A stretch of DNA of 64,000 nt from Eucalyptus grandis (Eukaryota > Streptophyta > Magnoliopsida > Myrtales > Myrtaceae): NCBI RefSeq assembly GCF_016545825.1, contig NC_052613.1, forward strand, positions 3,348,001 to 3,412,000, given 5' to 3'. A program made the position numbers and the translations under genes. The notes beneath the pieces were generated by a model. The model was not told the origin of the DNA, ran no database searches, and worked only from the letters and a program-made list of their open reading frames with translations. Position 1 is the first letter of the stretch. Each line of letters starts with the position of its first letter. Shown here piece after piece: positions 34,560-45,932 of this stretch.

Positions 34560-35610
34560 GCTTTCAGATTTACAAAACTATTAATATCAAACAAGGATGG
34601 CAGATCATAAGAATAGAGTCAGCTTTGCTGTAGGCTTTGTTGTATGGGTGAAGACCAAAAGTCAAACATGGTGGACATGAAATGATGAGAGGGAGTGTCT
34701 TATGTTGGGTACTTGGGCAGTGGCCATGTTTCTTGGTGACTCCCGTTTCACTTGAAGTCTTCTCATGGGAGTTTTGAGCAGATGTTGCAACAAAATGAAG
34801 TCCATAAGCTTCATCACTGCTGTCGAAAAGGCTGCGGAAGCCTGAGAAAGTGGTAAGGGCCTCTATTGCGGAGGAACTCGGGTGAAGTTTCAAGCAGTTT
34901 ATTTCCTCGCCCTTACTACTTCTGCTGCGCCTAGCATGCTTGAACTTGCAGTCACAATGAATTACTTGCCTGCCTTCTACTGTTCAGTTGCGCATCACCA
35001 TAAGCCTATGCAACTTCTCTTTGTCGAACGTTAGATGCTGAGGACGATCCTGAGGACTTCAAAGGGTAAATTTTTATTAGGTGAATATGGGTTAAAAAAC
35101 AAAGAAAAAAGCATAAGACCTAGAGTCCTGCGCTTAGGAACATGGCAGTGACACAAATGAAGGTGTTGCTGCATGTAAACTGGATCCTCTATGATCCTCC
35201 ATCAGAGGAAGAGGCGAGAGGAAATAGCTACTACTGTTCTAAGCGAGGATCGCCTGAGCTGTATCAGGAAATCCAGTTCCTGCGGAAGGATGTTTTAATC
35301 GACGTATTCTCCTGGTTTGGGCCTATGAAGGAATTTGAAACCTAGCTCCTGAAAGATTCTAATATAGCTCAGGTCATCCTTGCTAGGAAGACAGATTTCG
35401 ATGAAGCATTTAGGAGCTTGGAGAAGAGAAACCCCAATGGTTCTGCTCTTATGAAGCACCAACTTCATCAGTTCAACACCCCAAGCACCCCGTCTAGATC
35501 AAGCACTCTGCCTAGTGAGGTGCCACCTCTCGGCTATCATAAAGCAGGATCCGTAGATGGCGACGTCTCTTAAAATATATCTCAAGTTTGAGTACTCTGA
35601 ATAAACACAG
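34560..35610 (+). pseudogene. Unrecognised gene relic
   Basis: From the ATG at 35142 a frame runs to 35573 with one internal TAG (35343-35345). It reads LLHVNWILYDPPSEEEARG before the stop and DFDEAFRSLEKRNPNGSALM with a Ser/Thr/Pro-rich tail after it. Composition is protein-like and AATAAA follows at ~35600, so this may be the 3' end of a gene or a processed copy. A 107-codon minus-strand frame (34570-34893) is also open. I recognise neither; they share nothing with the SRO units and sit between copies 1 and 2. Confidence 0.35.
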
Positions 35611-35864
35611 TCTATATTGTAATAAGGTGACTTCACTGGAATTTTGTGTAACGTTGCAATTGTTGGTTAACTGCTACATTGAAGAATTGTTGGGTAAACA
35701 AGCGCACTGGTATTTTTGGCAATTGTGTATATGGGGGTTAAATGGCCTATTATATCCTGAATTTTATGGATATTATCTTTAAGTTTTGTGCATTTCTGCT
35801 GCATGCGCTTGAATCCCCTTCCCCATCTTCTTGGAAAGCGAGAGCGGTTCCCTTGGCTTTCTTC

Positions 35865-35871
35865 TATAAAA
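35865..35871 (+). promoter_or_regulatory. TATA box of the SRO pseudogene
   Basis: CTATAAAATCCTTCTCTTGC is nearly identical to the SRO copy 3 promoter at 45437. The upstream ~80-bp array and block B are absent here, so the duplication that made this copy started close to its promoter. Confidence 0.6.
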
Positions 35872-36180
35872 TCCTTCTCTTGCAACTCGAATCTCCTTCC
35901 CCATCTTCTTGCAAAAACCCTACTCTCATTCAACTCTGCCATTCACACCCACTCATTCCGTCAACCCTCGTCTCGCTTGGACGCGGACCCGCCTCTGTTT
36001 CTCTGCGTTACTCGTTCGTGTCCTTGTCTAATTCCTGTACCTGGAGAAATCGTGTACGAGTCCTCCTTCATCTTTGATTTGATCTGGGTGTTTCTCGAAG
36101 CCAATGTAAATGCATGCTTTCAATGCGTAACATTAAATTGTCGACTTTCTCGGTTGGTGTTCCGTCACCCTCTTTGTTTT

Positions 36181-36745
36181 TGTTAGATATTTCAGTAATT
36201 TTGAAATATTTATTAGAAATTATGATCATCATGAAAGTCATCATTTTTGTAACGGCTTTTTAACGGTTATATAACAGCTTTCTAATGATTGTATAACGGA
36301 CGTCTAACGTCTTTATAACTTTTGATTTATTACTTCATAAACTTTCATTATTTCATAAAGGTCATCTTTTTAATTAACAATTGATTTATGATGATCTCCT
36401 AACGATTCTTTTTTTTTTCTTGTTTAAATATAAATTAAACTTCAAACCACAGTTGGTGAAGATACAATATGTTCTCATATCTTTCTTCTTCTTTTTTTAT
36501 TGGGTTATACACAAAAGTTGTTATGTTTCCTTCTATTATTTAGTGTGGAGTATAGATGAAAGTCTATTGTATCTTGAGAGGATAGCCGCTGAAGTCTTAC
36601 GCACCGAGTTATGTACTTCGAGGGGCGGAATTATCCTTAAGGACAGTGTTTGCACGCCTCAAACATTTCCTTTTATTTTCAAATATTTTGTAATGTGTTT
36701 CCAATAATTATTATTATTTTATGTATTCTAAAACTTTTTCCAACA
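36181..36745 (+). mobile_element. Solo LTR in the 5' leader of the SRO pseudogene
   Basis: 565 bp from TGTTAGATATTTCAG to TTTTCCAACA with a perfect 5-bp duplication GTTTT at 36176-36180 and 36746-36750. The paralog at 45700-45745 lacks it and joins CTTTGTTTTCAAAATC directly. LTR-LTR recombination is inferred. The superfamily is not proven; the ends look Copia-like. Confidence 0.82.
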
Positions 36746-36959
36746 GTTTTCAAGATCTTTTTTCTGTCATTCGGCGGCTCAACCTCAACAATCTCTCGTT
36801 GGTGTTTTGTGTTAGTGATTAACGAGATTCTTTTCTGTAATCTTCACTTCAATGACTAAAAGCTTTGGATCTTCGTTCGTTCTGCCGTTCCTTTTGTTTT
36901 GAATCGATTCGTTATTTTTTTTAACGCGCATTTTTGGGACATTCCAGCTTCAGTAAAAA

Positions 36960-38916
36960 ATGTCGAACTCCATGCATCAACGTCAGTCACCGACTCCCCA
37001 TGCTGTCGACCGTGAACTCGACCTTCCAGCGATCAATCTCAACCGTCCAGATCTGAACGATCCGAGGGAACATCAGGTTCTGGATTCATCTGACTCCGAT
37101 TGCGAGGGAGTCCTAATCTGGCTTAGCTCTGGTGCCGTTCATCAGCAGCGGGTTGACCAAACTCAGCGAGGAAGACATGACCTATCACTTCCTCAAGAAG
37201 AGATTCATCTGGCGGCCAGGTGCGCTTGAGGCGCAAGTTACCGTGGTGGCCATCCACCAGAACTGCTACTCCAGCGGCCCTGCGAAAGGACGGGCCCAAG
37301 CGTTTCAAGATGACTCGCAAGCAGTGCAGAAGAGAGGCAACGGCAGCGACGCCAACGTGAGGTACGCATGGTATGCAACCTCGAGGGAAGGGGTCTCCGA
37401 GATCTTCTCCGATGGCTTTGCTACAGTGAGAAGCCTAAGAACAGTGGATTGTATGGTTGTGGACTTTATTTTGCTCCTGAACCTCATCTTCTAGAAAGGT
37501 ACGAAATTCCTTCTTCTTCTTCTTCTTTTTATCTAAATTGCGTAAATAATTGAGAGATACCATTTGAAAAGTGGGTACGATCATGAAGATATGTTAAAAT
37601 ATAGTACTTTCGCCTTTAGGCTATGATCTCTTATATTTAACAAAATGAGCATATTTCGTTGTCATGTTGTTTCTAGACTTATGTCATTATATCATGCATG
37701 TGATGATATTGGATAGTTTCTTGGAAATGCTTTGGCAGCGTTAAACTCGCCTCTATTAATTGCATAGATAATCAATAGATTATCACAAAGATATGTTGAT
37801 TTAATGCATTATTTCTCTTTTAATCTATGATTGATTAAATCAAGAAGAAAGGAGTATGTTTAATCTATGTCTGGCAACGTTAAATCTGACCATATAATTG
37901 AATAAATAATCAAGATATACTGTTTAGAAAAGGGGTTCAATCACAAAAATATTTTGATTTAACGCTTAATTATATCTCCCTTTTAATCTATAATCAGGAG
38001 TATGTTTTACAAGTATGTTGTTTCTTGAGTCATGTTAATATGTTGGGTATGTGATCATCATGGTCTTAGAAAGTCTTTGTAATGCTTGGCAATGTCAAGA
38101 TTGCTCCGATGGATAACGATGGCCTTAGGCATGTGTTGCTTTGCCAAGTCATACGGGGGAAATCAAAGCTTGTCAGTTTTGGCTTAGACCAATCTCATCG
38201 TAGTTCAGAACAGTGTGATTCGGGCATTGACAATTTATTATCTCCAACAAGATACATTGTTTGGATCACCCACGTGAATACTCATGGGTTGCCAGAATAT
38301 GTTATCAACTTTAGAGCCCTTGTCACTTTGAGAGGTAATCAATTGTTCTTTCTCGTTCCTTCTTTTGCATTGACCATGCTTGTGTGTTTGACTCTGTATG
38401 TTCTATTGACTGGCTTGCTTTGTGAAAATCTATATGGAACAAGGTTGTTGAGAAATTTGGAGGAGTCACAAAAACCAACTTCTCCCCCAATGCCATTTCA
38501 AATGTTGACTTGGCTTCAGAATTCTCAAATTTACTTCCATTTGAGGCCACTTTGATCTATAAATATTATAAGGACCACAAAGTAAGTGTCACATCAACGT
38601 TCTCATCACTTCTTTGAAGTTTTGTTTTCAGCTCACCTTTAATGTTAAAATAAACATGATCATTATTTTCAAGAGGGGAAAAATTTTGAAACGTGTGCTG
38701 GTATAAAAAGTAAGGGAAGTTACTGGGGATAGCTTGCTGATTGAACTCATCAAAAATTTCAGAACTAAGGTATGAATAATGATCCCTTGATAAACGATAA
38801 TTCAAATGTATGTCTATGCCTTTGATGTCAAGTCATGGATAGAGAGAGAGCTTGTTTTATCTGCGTTGAGTTGATAGTGAATAATTTATTCCATTCTGCA
38901 GCAACTATGGTCGTGA
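36960..38916 (+). pseudogene. SRO pseudogene, copy 2
   Basis: Same exon layout as the other copies: 36960-37498, 38093-38334, 38444-38581, ~38673-38769, 38902-38916. Lesions read by comparison with copies 1, 3 and 4: a frame change near 37110-37135 (after DSDCE), a missing G near 37423-37427 (TTTGCTACAGTG for TTTGGCTACAGTG), exon 2 acceptor AG changed to AA (38091-38092), one extra base in exon 3 (138 nt against the 137 of copies 3 and 4), an extra A in exon 4, and a TAA in place of a sense codon in CTGGTATAAAAAGTAAGG (~38698-38706). The PARP motifs (YAWYATS, GCGLYFAPE) and the RST segment are still readable, so decay is fairly recent. A solo LTR sits in its leader. Confidence 0.88.
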
Positions 38917-39790
38917 AGTGGCTGATTATGGGACCGTGGATGGACTTGAATAAGATTAGAATGCGAGGCATATAAGTAAGACAGGTTTTTATTTTGATGA
39001 GTTCACACCGGACAGCAGCAGGAGCGAACAGTAGACAAGATGTGGAGGAGGAGGGCCACCCAAATCGGACACTGATGTAGCTGCTGACTCTTCGATATGA
39101 AAAGGTTTTTTTTTTTTTCTTTTTTTCCTGAATTTGTATGACTGCTGATCTTTTGAACATCTGTGATTGATTATAATCATAACTGTGGTCTTCTCTTGGT
39201 CCCTATGTGACATGGCTTGTCTCTTTTCAGTGGGGTATCAAAACTCTTCTTTAGTTAACATGCATGGGAATATTACATAATCTTTGCAATTATGCTGGAA
39301 ATGATTTCATTTTCATCTCATGATCCTCCACAACATAATCAGATCCTGAAACTTCCATTCAGTCGGTTGAATTAAAAAAAGAAAAAAGGCCATTGAAGAG
39401 TATGGAAGGAGCCCAAGGCCCTATCGTCGTTTTATGGATAGTTGCAAAGGGTTTCTATCGGACGCAGACTTGGGTGCACTCTTCGTGAATATGTCCATCA
39501 AACCTTGGGGCTCAATCATCAATAATGAAATTGAGTAAGAGTCTCAGATGTCAAAGGTGTGAAACTGGAATGTTTACGTTCAGTGGAAGATTCACCCGTC
39601 TCTTTTTCTTTTCTTGCTCACCAATTTATTTCCTGGAATACAAACTTTGGCCTTTCTCTAGTGGGTTTCGTTCTCTTAAAGATCTTGTTCTTTTTTTATC
39701 AACTATAGAAGTGCGTAAATCCTGCGGAAAAGGGGAAATATGCGGAAGAAAAAAAAATGCTTTTGGAAAGTTTTTATTTTGATAGGAGAC
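38917..39790 (+). other. 3' flank of the SRO pseudogene
   Basis: Collinear with 33219-34190 and 47856-48720: same TTGAATAAGA, same GTCTTCTCTTGGTCCCTATG and the same TATGGAAGGAGCCCAAGG. No other gene. Confidence 0.6.
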
Positions 39791-39794
39791 TTAA

Positions 39795-40638
39795 GGCACG
39801 TTTGGTAACACTTCTGTTTCCGATAACAACTTCTGATCATAAATAATTATTTTTTATTTTGTTCTCGAGAATAATTTCTAAATATTTTAAACTGTTTGGT
39901 AACAATTCAAAATTTTAATTCCCAGAATAGAATTGTGTTTGATACTATTATGAAAAATTCTAATCCAAATCATTTTTTTTATAAATTCTTTATAATTTTG
40001 TTACTTTTTTTTTTTCTTTTTTTCTTCTTTTATTTTTTTATTTTCTTTCTCTTCTTCTCTTTCAAGGTCTGCGGTCACCAGCCTTGAGATGACCAAAGTG
40101 ACCTCGCTAAAGCATCGCCGACCCTCGGTGAGGCCGCACCTCGTCGGTCGAGCCTCGCCGGCAACTGGACGAGGATCAGCCGAACCTTGGCTGGATGAAG
40201 TCGAGCCTTGCCCAACCATGCTAGCCATGGCTAGGCCGAGTCTCACCCACTCACCTGGCCAGGTGAGGCTCACCGGTGGCCAAGGGAGGCCCGCCTAGCC
40301 TTTGGCGAGCTCGTTGAACCTCGCCCTGGCCAGGCAAGCCTCCAACGAGCTCGCGGATGATTGATAGTAGTGGGCGGTGGATGGCAACAGCGGCAGCGAC
40401 AACAATTGAAGAAGAAGAACAAGAAAAAAGAGAAAATAGGTTGCTTGATTTTAGAATTATTTATGGGAACAAAGAATCAACTTTTTTTTACTTCTCAATT
40501 TTGTTCCAAATCTACTTCCGGAAACAAAAAAACTATAAATTTGTTCCCGAGAACAAAATTTTACTAAACGAATTTTTATTCCAAATCTACTCCCGAGAAT
40601 AAAAGAATAAAAATTGTTACTGTTTACCAAATAAAGCC
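39795..40638. mobile_element. TIR element with GC-rich core, copy 1
   Basis: 844 bp with imperfect inverted ends (left GGCACGTTTGGTAACACTTC; right, read inward, GGCTTTATTTGGTAAACAGT), flanked by TTAA on both sides. AT-rich arms surround a GC-rich core (40075-40350) of GCCTCG/GAGCTCG repeats. Its open frames are low complexity, not genes. A relative is at 51513-52405. Superfamily not assigned. Confidence 0.65.
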
Positions 40639-40639
40639 T

Positions 40640-41940
40640 TAAAAGCTCCAGTGGCTCACTTGAGTTGAAACCTCAGAGTTGATGAAGCTCCTAATTTGAT
40701 TGCAAATGATTCATCTGAGAAGATGGATGGTGCAAATGGCATGTGCATAGGTCATCCGGTAACTTGTCAAGCTAGACATGTACAATTTCTCTACTCCACG
40801 TGGGCAATATACTTATCACATTGTTATGATCTCAATTCCATTGTCCATATTTTAAATTGGATGACATAACCTACCAACAGCCATGTTGTCATCCAATTTC
40901 TTGGCAATTTGAAGAACACATTATATGGTCTACTTTGCGGCCTGATATCTATGTCTTTGTAGCCTAGTCATGATTAACACTGATTTATTTGCACCTGACC
41001 TCCGAATTTACTATTGAATGCTTCACAAAAATTGTTGTCAATAATATCACAATTGAATTCTTCAGTGAACAAGGCTCTACGCTAATGTTTAGGTTGAGTA
41101 TGGAATAGTGCTTCAAAGTATTCCCTTGTCAACTGAAACAATTCACGTCGAAAACTCAATTTGTTCATAAGGAAATTCTTCATTAGAGGAGTATCGTAAC
41201 ATTGGAAGACGAACCATATTACCTCATGTTTCTATGTATTGACTTTATGGTAATTCCTCGACTTCTCTTGCACTCTCTTAGCCACCCAAAGAAAATTACT
41301 AAAAAAATCTTAAACCTATTAGACAATAGTCAATTCAATCCTAAATTTTTCAATTTTTGTAAATTTAGTCCTAAGTATATTAACGATTTGCTAGTGTAAC
41401 CCATCTACCTAATTCTTATTAGAAATTGCTCACATTACTTTTCTTTTCTTTTCTTTTTTTGTTCATTGGATTTTTTTATCCGTAAGGGCCTACCGTTGCT
41501 TTGACAACCTCGCTAGCCAGAACCCGTGCCAGATCTGGGTTGACCCTCACCCAAGTTAGGGGACCCTAGCATCGGCAAGGGCATTAGTGGCTGGCAACCT
41601 CGACTAACCATTACTGAGGCACAATGACCAGCTAAGGGAAATAAAGAAAAAGAATTTCAAAAAATGTCAAAAAAAAATCCTCTAATTTAGCGCCGACCGT
41701 ACCATATTGTATTGTAGAAGATGACTGAGATTAACAGGATCATTACATTTATAATTTCCTACCAAAATTGATCGAAATGACTACATTGGTAAAACATCAA
41801 AAAGTTTATTACTAAATTAACAAAACCAAAGAACTTATAATTGAATTGATATTTGTATAATATATTTGAGACTTTTTTGTCAACTAACTTCAACCGCCCA
41901 TTTCGCTTCTTCTCTTTAATTTTGTCACATTGAAATTGTA
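40640..41940. other. Intergenic DNA, no gene
   Basis: AT-rich, only short open frames. A GC-richer patch at 41490-41620 has GCTAGCC/CCTCG words like the cores of the TIR elements and may be a worn relative. Confidence 0.4.
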
Positions 41941-42215
41941 TATTATCTCCTCATAGCTAACTAGTTAGATGTCCATTGCACATCCAAAGAGGCCAATAAT
42001 ACTAAAGATTTTGACACGTAATTAGCAAATAACTAGTTATAAAGCGATTTAGCTGGAGAAATCTAAGCATTTGATGCATCTATTAAAGTATAATTAGAAT
42101 TTCATAGGTAACTTTTGTTTACTTCATAAGCTAAGTGATAATCTTGGCCTCTCTTTAATTTGGACGAGTTATAGGTGAGCCCATGCAAGAATTCATGCCT
42201 GCCAATTGCACACGT
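41940..42215 (+). repeat. SRO duplicon block A, copy 3
   Basis: CTAACTAGTTAGATGT, TAACTAGTTATAAAGCGATT, TGATGCATCTATTAAAGTA, CTTGGCCTCTCTTTAATTTG and ATTCATGCCTGCCAATTGCA occur in the order seen at 23450, 53790 and 61230. Confidence 0.72.
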
Positions 42216-42218
42216 CCA

Positions 42219-43012
42219 ATGCACACCAAAATATCGCATGAGCAAAAACAAATAAAAGAATATAAGTGCACTAAAAGTCTTAAAGCCTATCACAAAAATG
42301 CAATTAAAACTTTCAAAATGTGTAATTAAATCTCATAACTTGTCAAATTTATGCAATTAGGTCATTCCATTAACTCAGTCCAACTCGACTAATGGAAAAT
42401 ACTGACATGGTTTTTTTTATTATTTTATTTTGGCTACATGACAATGACATAGCTAAAATATGAAATAGAAGGCTAAAACAATGTGGTCTTGGTCCAAATT
42501 TGATTTTTTTTTTAAACATAAATCCAATTCTTGCTTGCCTTTTCCTCCTCTTTTTTTTTGGACTTTTTACTTTGTTCATATTAAAAAAATCAAATTTGAA
42601 CCAAAACCACATATGTTCAATGCACACCAAAAATATGCCATGAGCAAAATCGAATAAAAGAATAAGTAGGCTAAAAATCTTAAAACCTCTCGCAAAAATG
42701 CAATTAAAACTTTCAAAATGTGTAATTAAATCTCATAACTTGTCAAATTTGTGCAATTAGGTGATTCTATTAATTTGGTCCAACTTAACTAATGAAAAAT
42801 ACTGACATGGCTTTTTTTTATTATTATTTTCCCCTCATGGCAATGATGTAGCTAAAATATAAAATATAAGAGTAAAATGAGGTAGTTTTGGTCCAAAACC
42901 AATTTTTTAATATGAATCTAATTCTTGCTTGCTTTTTCCTTCTTCTTTTTTGTATTTTTTACTTTATTTGTATTAAAAAAATCAAATTTGAACCAAAACG
43001 ACATTGTTTTAA
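42219..43012. repeat. 401-bp tandem duplication
   Basis: Two units starting ATGCACACCAAAA(A)TAT at 42219 and 42620 share AATGCAATTAAAACTTTCAA, CTCATAACTTGTCAAATTT and AATACTGACATGG. An inverted piece (GTCAGCATTTTCCATTAGTC, 43042-43065) follows, suggesting fold-back structure. Absent from the other SRO units, so it arose after duplication of the module. Confidence 0.78.
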
Positions 43013-43092
43013 CCACATCAGTGCCACGTAGGATAGTGAAAAAAAAACACGTCAGCATTTTCCATTAGTCAAATTGAATGAAGTTAATAAAA

Positions 43093-43606
43093 GGGTTAAT
43101 ACCCTAAAAAAACTCTAAACTGATACACATGTGACAAATTTACCCCAAATTATTTTTTTGACCATAAAAAACCCCAAACTGGTACACTTGTGACAAATTT
43201 ACCCCAACTGATCATAAAAAACCCTAAACTGGTATATTTACGATAAATTTACCCTAAACTAATTTATTCGACCGCAAAAAACCTCAAACTGATAAATTTG
43301 TGACAAATATACCTTCCGCTAAATTAGATTAATACTACAAAAAAAATCAAAAAAATTGTAAACTGTGACAAACGATGCGTAAAATCCTAAATTGATATAC
43401 TAGTCAATTGTCACGTGTAATTTAACTTAATAATTTGACAATAAAATTTAACGAAAACTAACAGAAAGTAAATTTGTCATAATTATACCAGTTTAGGGTA
43501 AATTTGTCAAATGTGTACCAGTTTGGGGTTTTTAGTGGTAAAAAAAATAGTTTGGGATAAATTTGTCACAAGTGTACCAATTTGGGGTTTTTTAGGGTAT
43601 TAACCC
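43093..43606. mobile_element. Mutator-like MITE, copy 1
   Basis: 514 bp, GGGTTAATACCCTAAAAAAA at one end and its complement (TTTTTTAGGGTATTAACCC) at the other; long fold-back arms with GACAAATTTACCCCAAA and GGGGTAAATTTGTC-type motifs. Perfect 9-bp target duplication TTAATAAAA at 43084-43092 and 43607-43615, the length expected for Mutator-like elements. Confidence 0.88.
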
Positions 43607-43914
43607 TTAATAAAATGACTTAATTGCACTAATTTGATAAATTTTAGGAATTAATTATACTTTTTGAAATTTTTTGGAATCAATTATACTTTTATGATAA
43701 TTTTTACAACTTTCAAAACACTTATTACACAAATAAATAAATGAATGAATAAAACACTATTGATCTCGTCTCAATATCCAACTTTTCACCAACCACTGAA
43801 CCAAGGGCTGACAAACTCCAGCTAAATCGATCTAATTGCATCTGTACCCTCACCATGAACCTAGATTTCTTACCCCTTAAACAAATTAAATATGAAGATT
43901 AAAACATTCGCCAG

Positions 43915-44345
43915 AAAAGGTATTACGAAAATATTTGCCCTGTCCTCTCCATTTGGTCTGTAATTAACAATTTTACTAATAAATAGAAAATGCCAATAAA
44001 GGTATTAAATCTCTTCTCTATCCTCTCCTTTTGGTCTGTAACTAATAATTTTACCAAATAAATAGAAAAAATCCAAAAATATTTTAGGAAAATCTCTATC
44101 CATATCCTCTCCATCTAGTCTGTAATTAATAATTTTACCCAAATAACAAAATTCCAAAAAAGGTATTACGAATTCTCTATCCTTATCCTCTCCATTTGAC
44201 ATATGATAAAGAAATATTTACCAAATAAAGAAAACAATGCCAAAAAAAGTATTAGGAAAATCTCTTCCCTGTCATCTTCATTTGGCCTGTAGCTTACCGA
44301 TAGATTAAAAAACAATGCCAAAAAAGATAATGACGAAAATTCTAT
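43915..44345 (+). repeat. ~80-bp array upstream of SRO copy 3 (about 5 units)
   Basis: Cores CCTCTCCATTTGGTCTGTAA and variants near 43943, 44023, 44106, 44186 and 44271, with TTTTACCAAATAAATAGAAAA between. Same family as 29290-29835 but with fewer units. Confidence 0.85.
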
Positions 44346-44430
44346 GGGTAAGGACAGTTTCAAGGCATTCTTGTCTTTTCACACAGTTCAAATCACCTCA
44401 TCCCTGTGGTCATTACCGCCTCTTATGTGT
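44345..44430 (+). promoter_or_regulatory. Conserved block B upstream of SRO copy 3
   Basis: GGTAAGGACAGTTTCAAGGCATTCTTGTC..TTTCACACAGTT and TCCCTGTGGTCATTACCGCCTCT match block B of the other units, with the leading AAACGGTGG part missing. Function unknown. Confidence 0.45.
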
Positions 44431-44498
44431 GCGCTTTTCTATTTTATTCATTTGGTTAATCTTATTAAGGGGTACTTAATTTGTAAATTTTTCAGTTT

Positions 44499-44701
44499 TT
44501 TTTTTGTCAGTTCTACTCTATTTCTACTCTAAACTCACTCTCAGACTTTTGCCATACTTCTTGCAGGACATGGGAATCGAAACTCACTCTTGAAACTCAT
44601 GCGTCCCCACCCCATCCCCCCTTGAGAAGGTGGAGATTTGAACCTCTCACCTCCCCATTTCATGTTGGAAGGGTGGTCACTGGGACAAATCCCAGTGGAT
44701 T
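44499..44701 (-). mobile_element. SINE with 13-bp target duplication
   Basis: 203 bp on the minus strand, with a T-run at its left (an A tail when read on its own strand) and a B-box-like GAGGTTCAAATC (reverse of 44625-44640). Perfect 13-bp duplication AATTTTTCAGTTT at 44486-44498 and 44702-44714. The equivalent sites at 30062, 55075 and 62492 (TTGTAAATT.TTCAATTTTAGTGC) are empty, which confirms insertion after the units split. Confidence 0.88.
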
Positions 44702-44714
44702 AATTTTTCAGTTT

Positions 44715-45436
44715 AAGTGCACTAATTTGCATAACATTAAACAAAAATTTCTCATTTTGTTCCTCGCATCACCTCGGCACCAACCAATAGATTCTATTTC
44801 TGAGAGAATCTTCGAATTTCGAGAGGTCCAATTAATTCTACACACGACTTCAATTAATTCCGAGAACAAGCAATCATCGTGTTCTCATACTTAAGGCATA
44901 CTTAAAATGTAGATTTTCCAATTACAGTGCACTAACTATTAATAACTGGAAATGACTTTTTGTTGCGTTGTTGCTCGTCATCACTTTGCCCTTGCCCATA
45001 AAATTTTATGTTTATGACATGATATTCGAACTTCATTGGTTCAATTAATTCCCTCCCCCCCCCCTCCACCCCGCGCTGTTGTGTTCTCGTGCATAAATAT
45101 TTTACCTTTCTTGCTTCACCGATAGATTCTATACCGATCATTAGACGAATCTAGCTAACTGACGCTTTCAGAGCATTTCGTTAACCATACCTAATAAAGA
45201 CATATTTTCATGCTTAACGTTCCGATCATGCAACCCACAAGGAAGAGGACATTTTGAACATGATAAATTTCAATATTTTGATGTTTAACAAGCGTTGCTG
45301 AACATTTGTTGATAAATTCCCAATATTTACTTCGAGTAGAATTTTTTACAGTGATTTTTTATTTAATTATTTCCAGGGAAAATGAAAAGCGTAAACCACC
45401 TTCCCCTGCCGACCAAACAAAAGAAGCACCTCCCTC
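44715..45436 (+). other. Upstream region of SRO copy 3
   Basis: Matches 30075-30860 in order (CACCGATAGATTCTA, GTTAACCATACCTA, AACATGATAAATTTC..TTTGATGTT). No gene. This is shared 5' flank of the SRO units. Confidence 0.5.
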
Positions 45437-45443
45437 TATAAAA
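45437..45443 (+). promoter_or_regulatory. TATA box of SRO copy 3
   Basis: CTCTATAAAATCCTTCTCTT, 490 bp upstream of the start codon. The leader resembles that of copy 2; a 5'-UTR intron as in copy 1 is likely, but the donor is less clear. Confidence 0.6.
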
Positions 45444-45932
45444 TCCTTCTCTTGCAACTCAAATCCCCTTCTACACCTTCAAGCAAAAAACCTACTCTCA
45501 TTCAACTCTGCCATTCACGCCCGCTCACTCCGTCGACCCTCGTCCCTGGTTCCTTATTCGTGTCCTTGTCTGATTTCTGTATCCGGAGAAATCGTGTACG
45601 AATCCTTCTTCATCTTTGCTTTGATTTGGGTGTTTCTTGAAGCCAAAGTAAATGCATGCTCTTGCTGCTTAACGCTAGATTTTCGACTTTCTCATTTCGT
45701 GTTCTGTCGCTCTCTTTGTTTTCAAAATCCTTTTTCGTTCGTTCGACGACCCAACCTCGACAATCTCTCATTGGTGTTTTGTGTTGGTGATTAACGAGTC
45801 TCTGTTTGCTTTCAATTGCCACTTCATTGGCTAAAAGCTTTGGATCTTCATTCATTCTGCCGTTCCATTTATTTTGAATCGAGTCGTTATTTTTTAACGC
45901 ACTTTTTCGGAACGTTCCGGCTTCAGGCAAGG

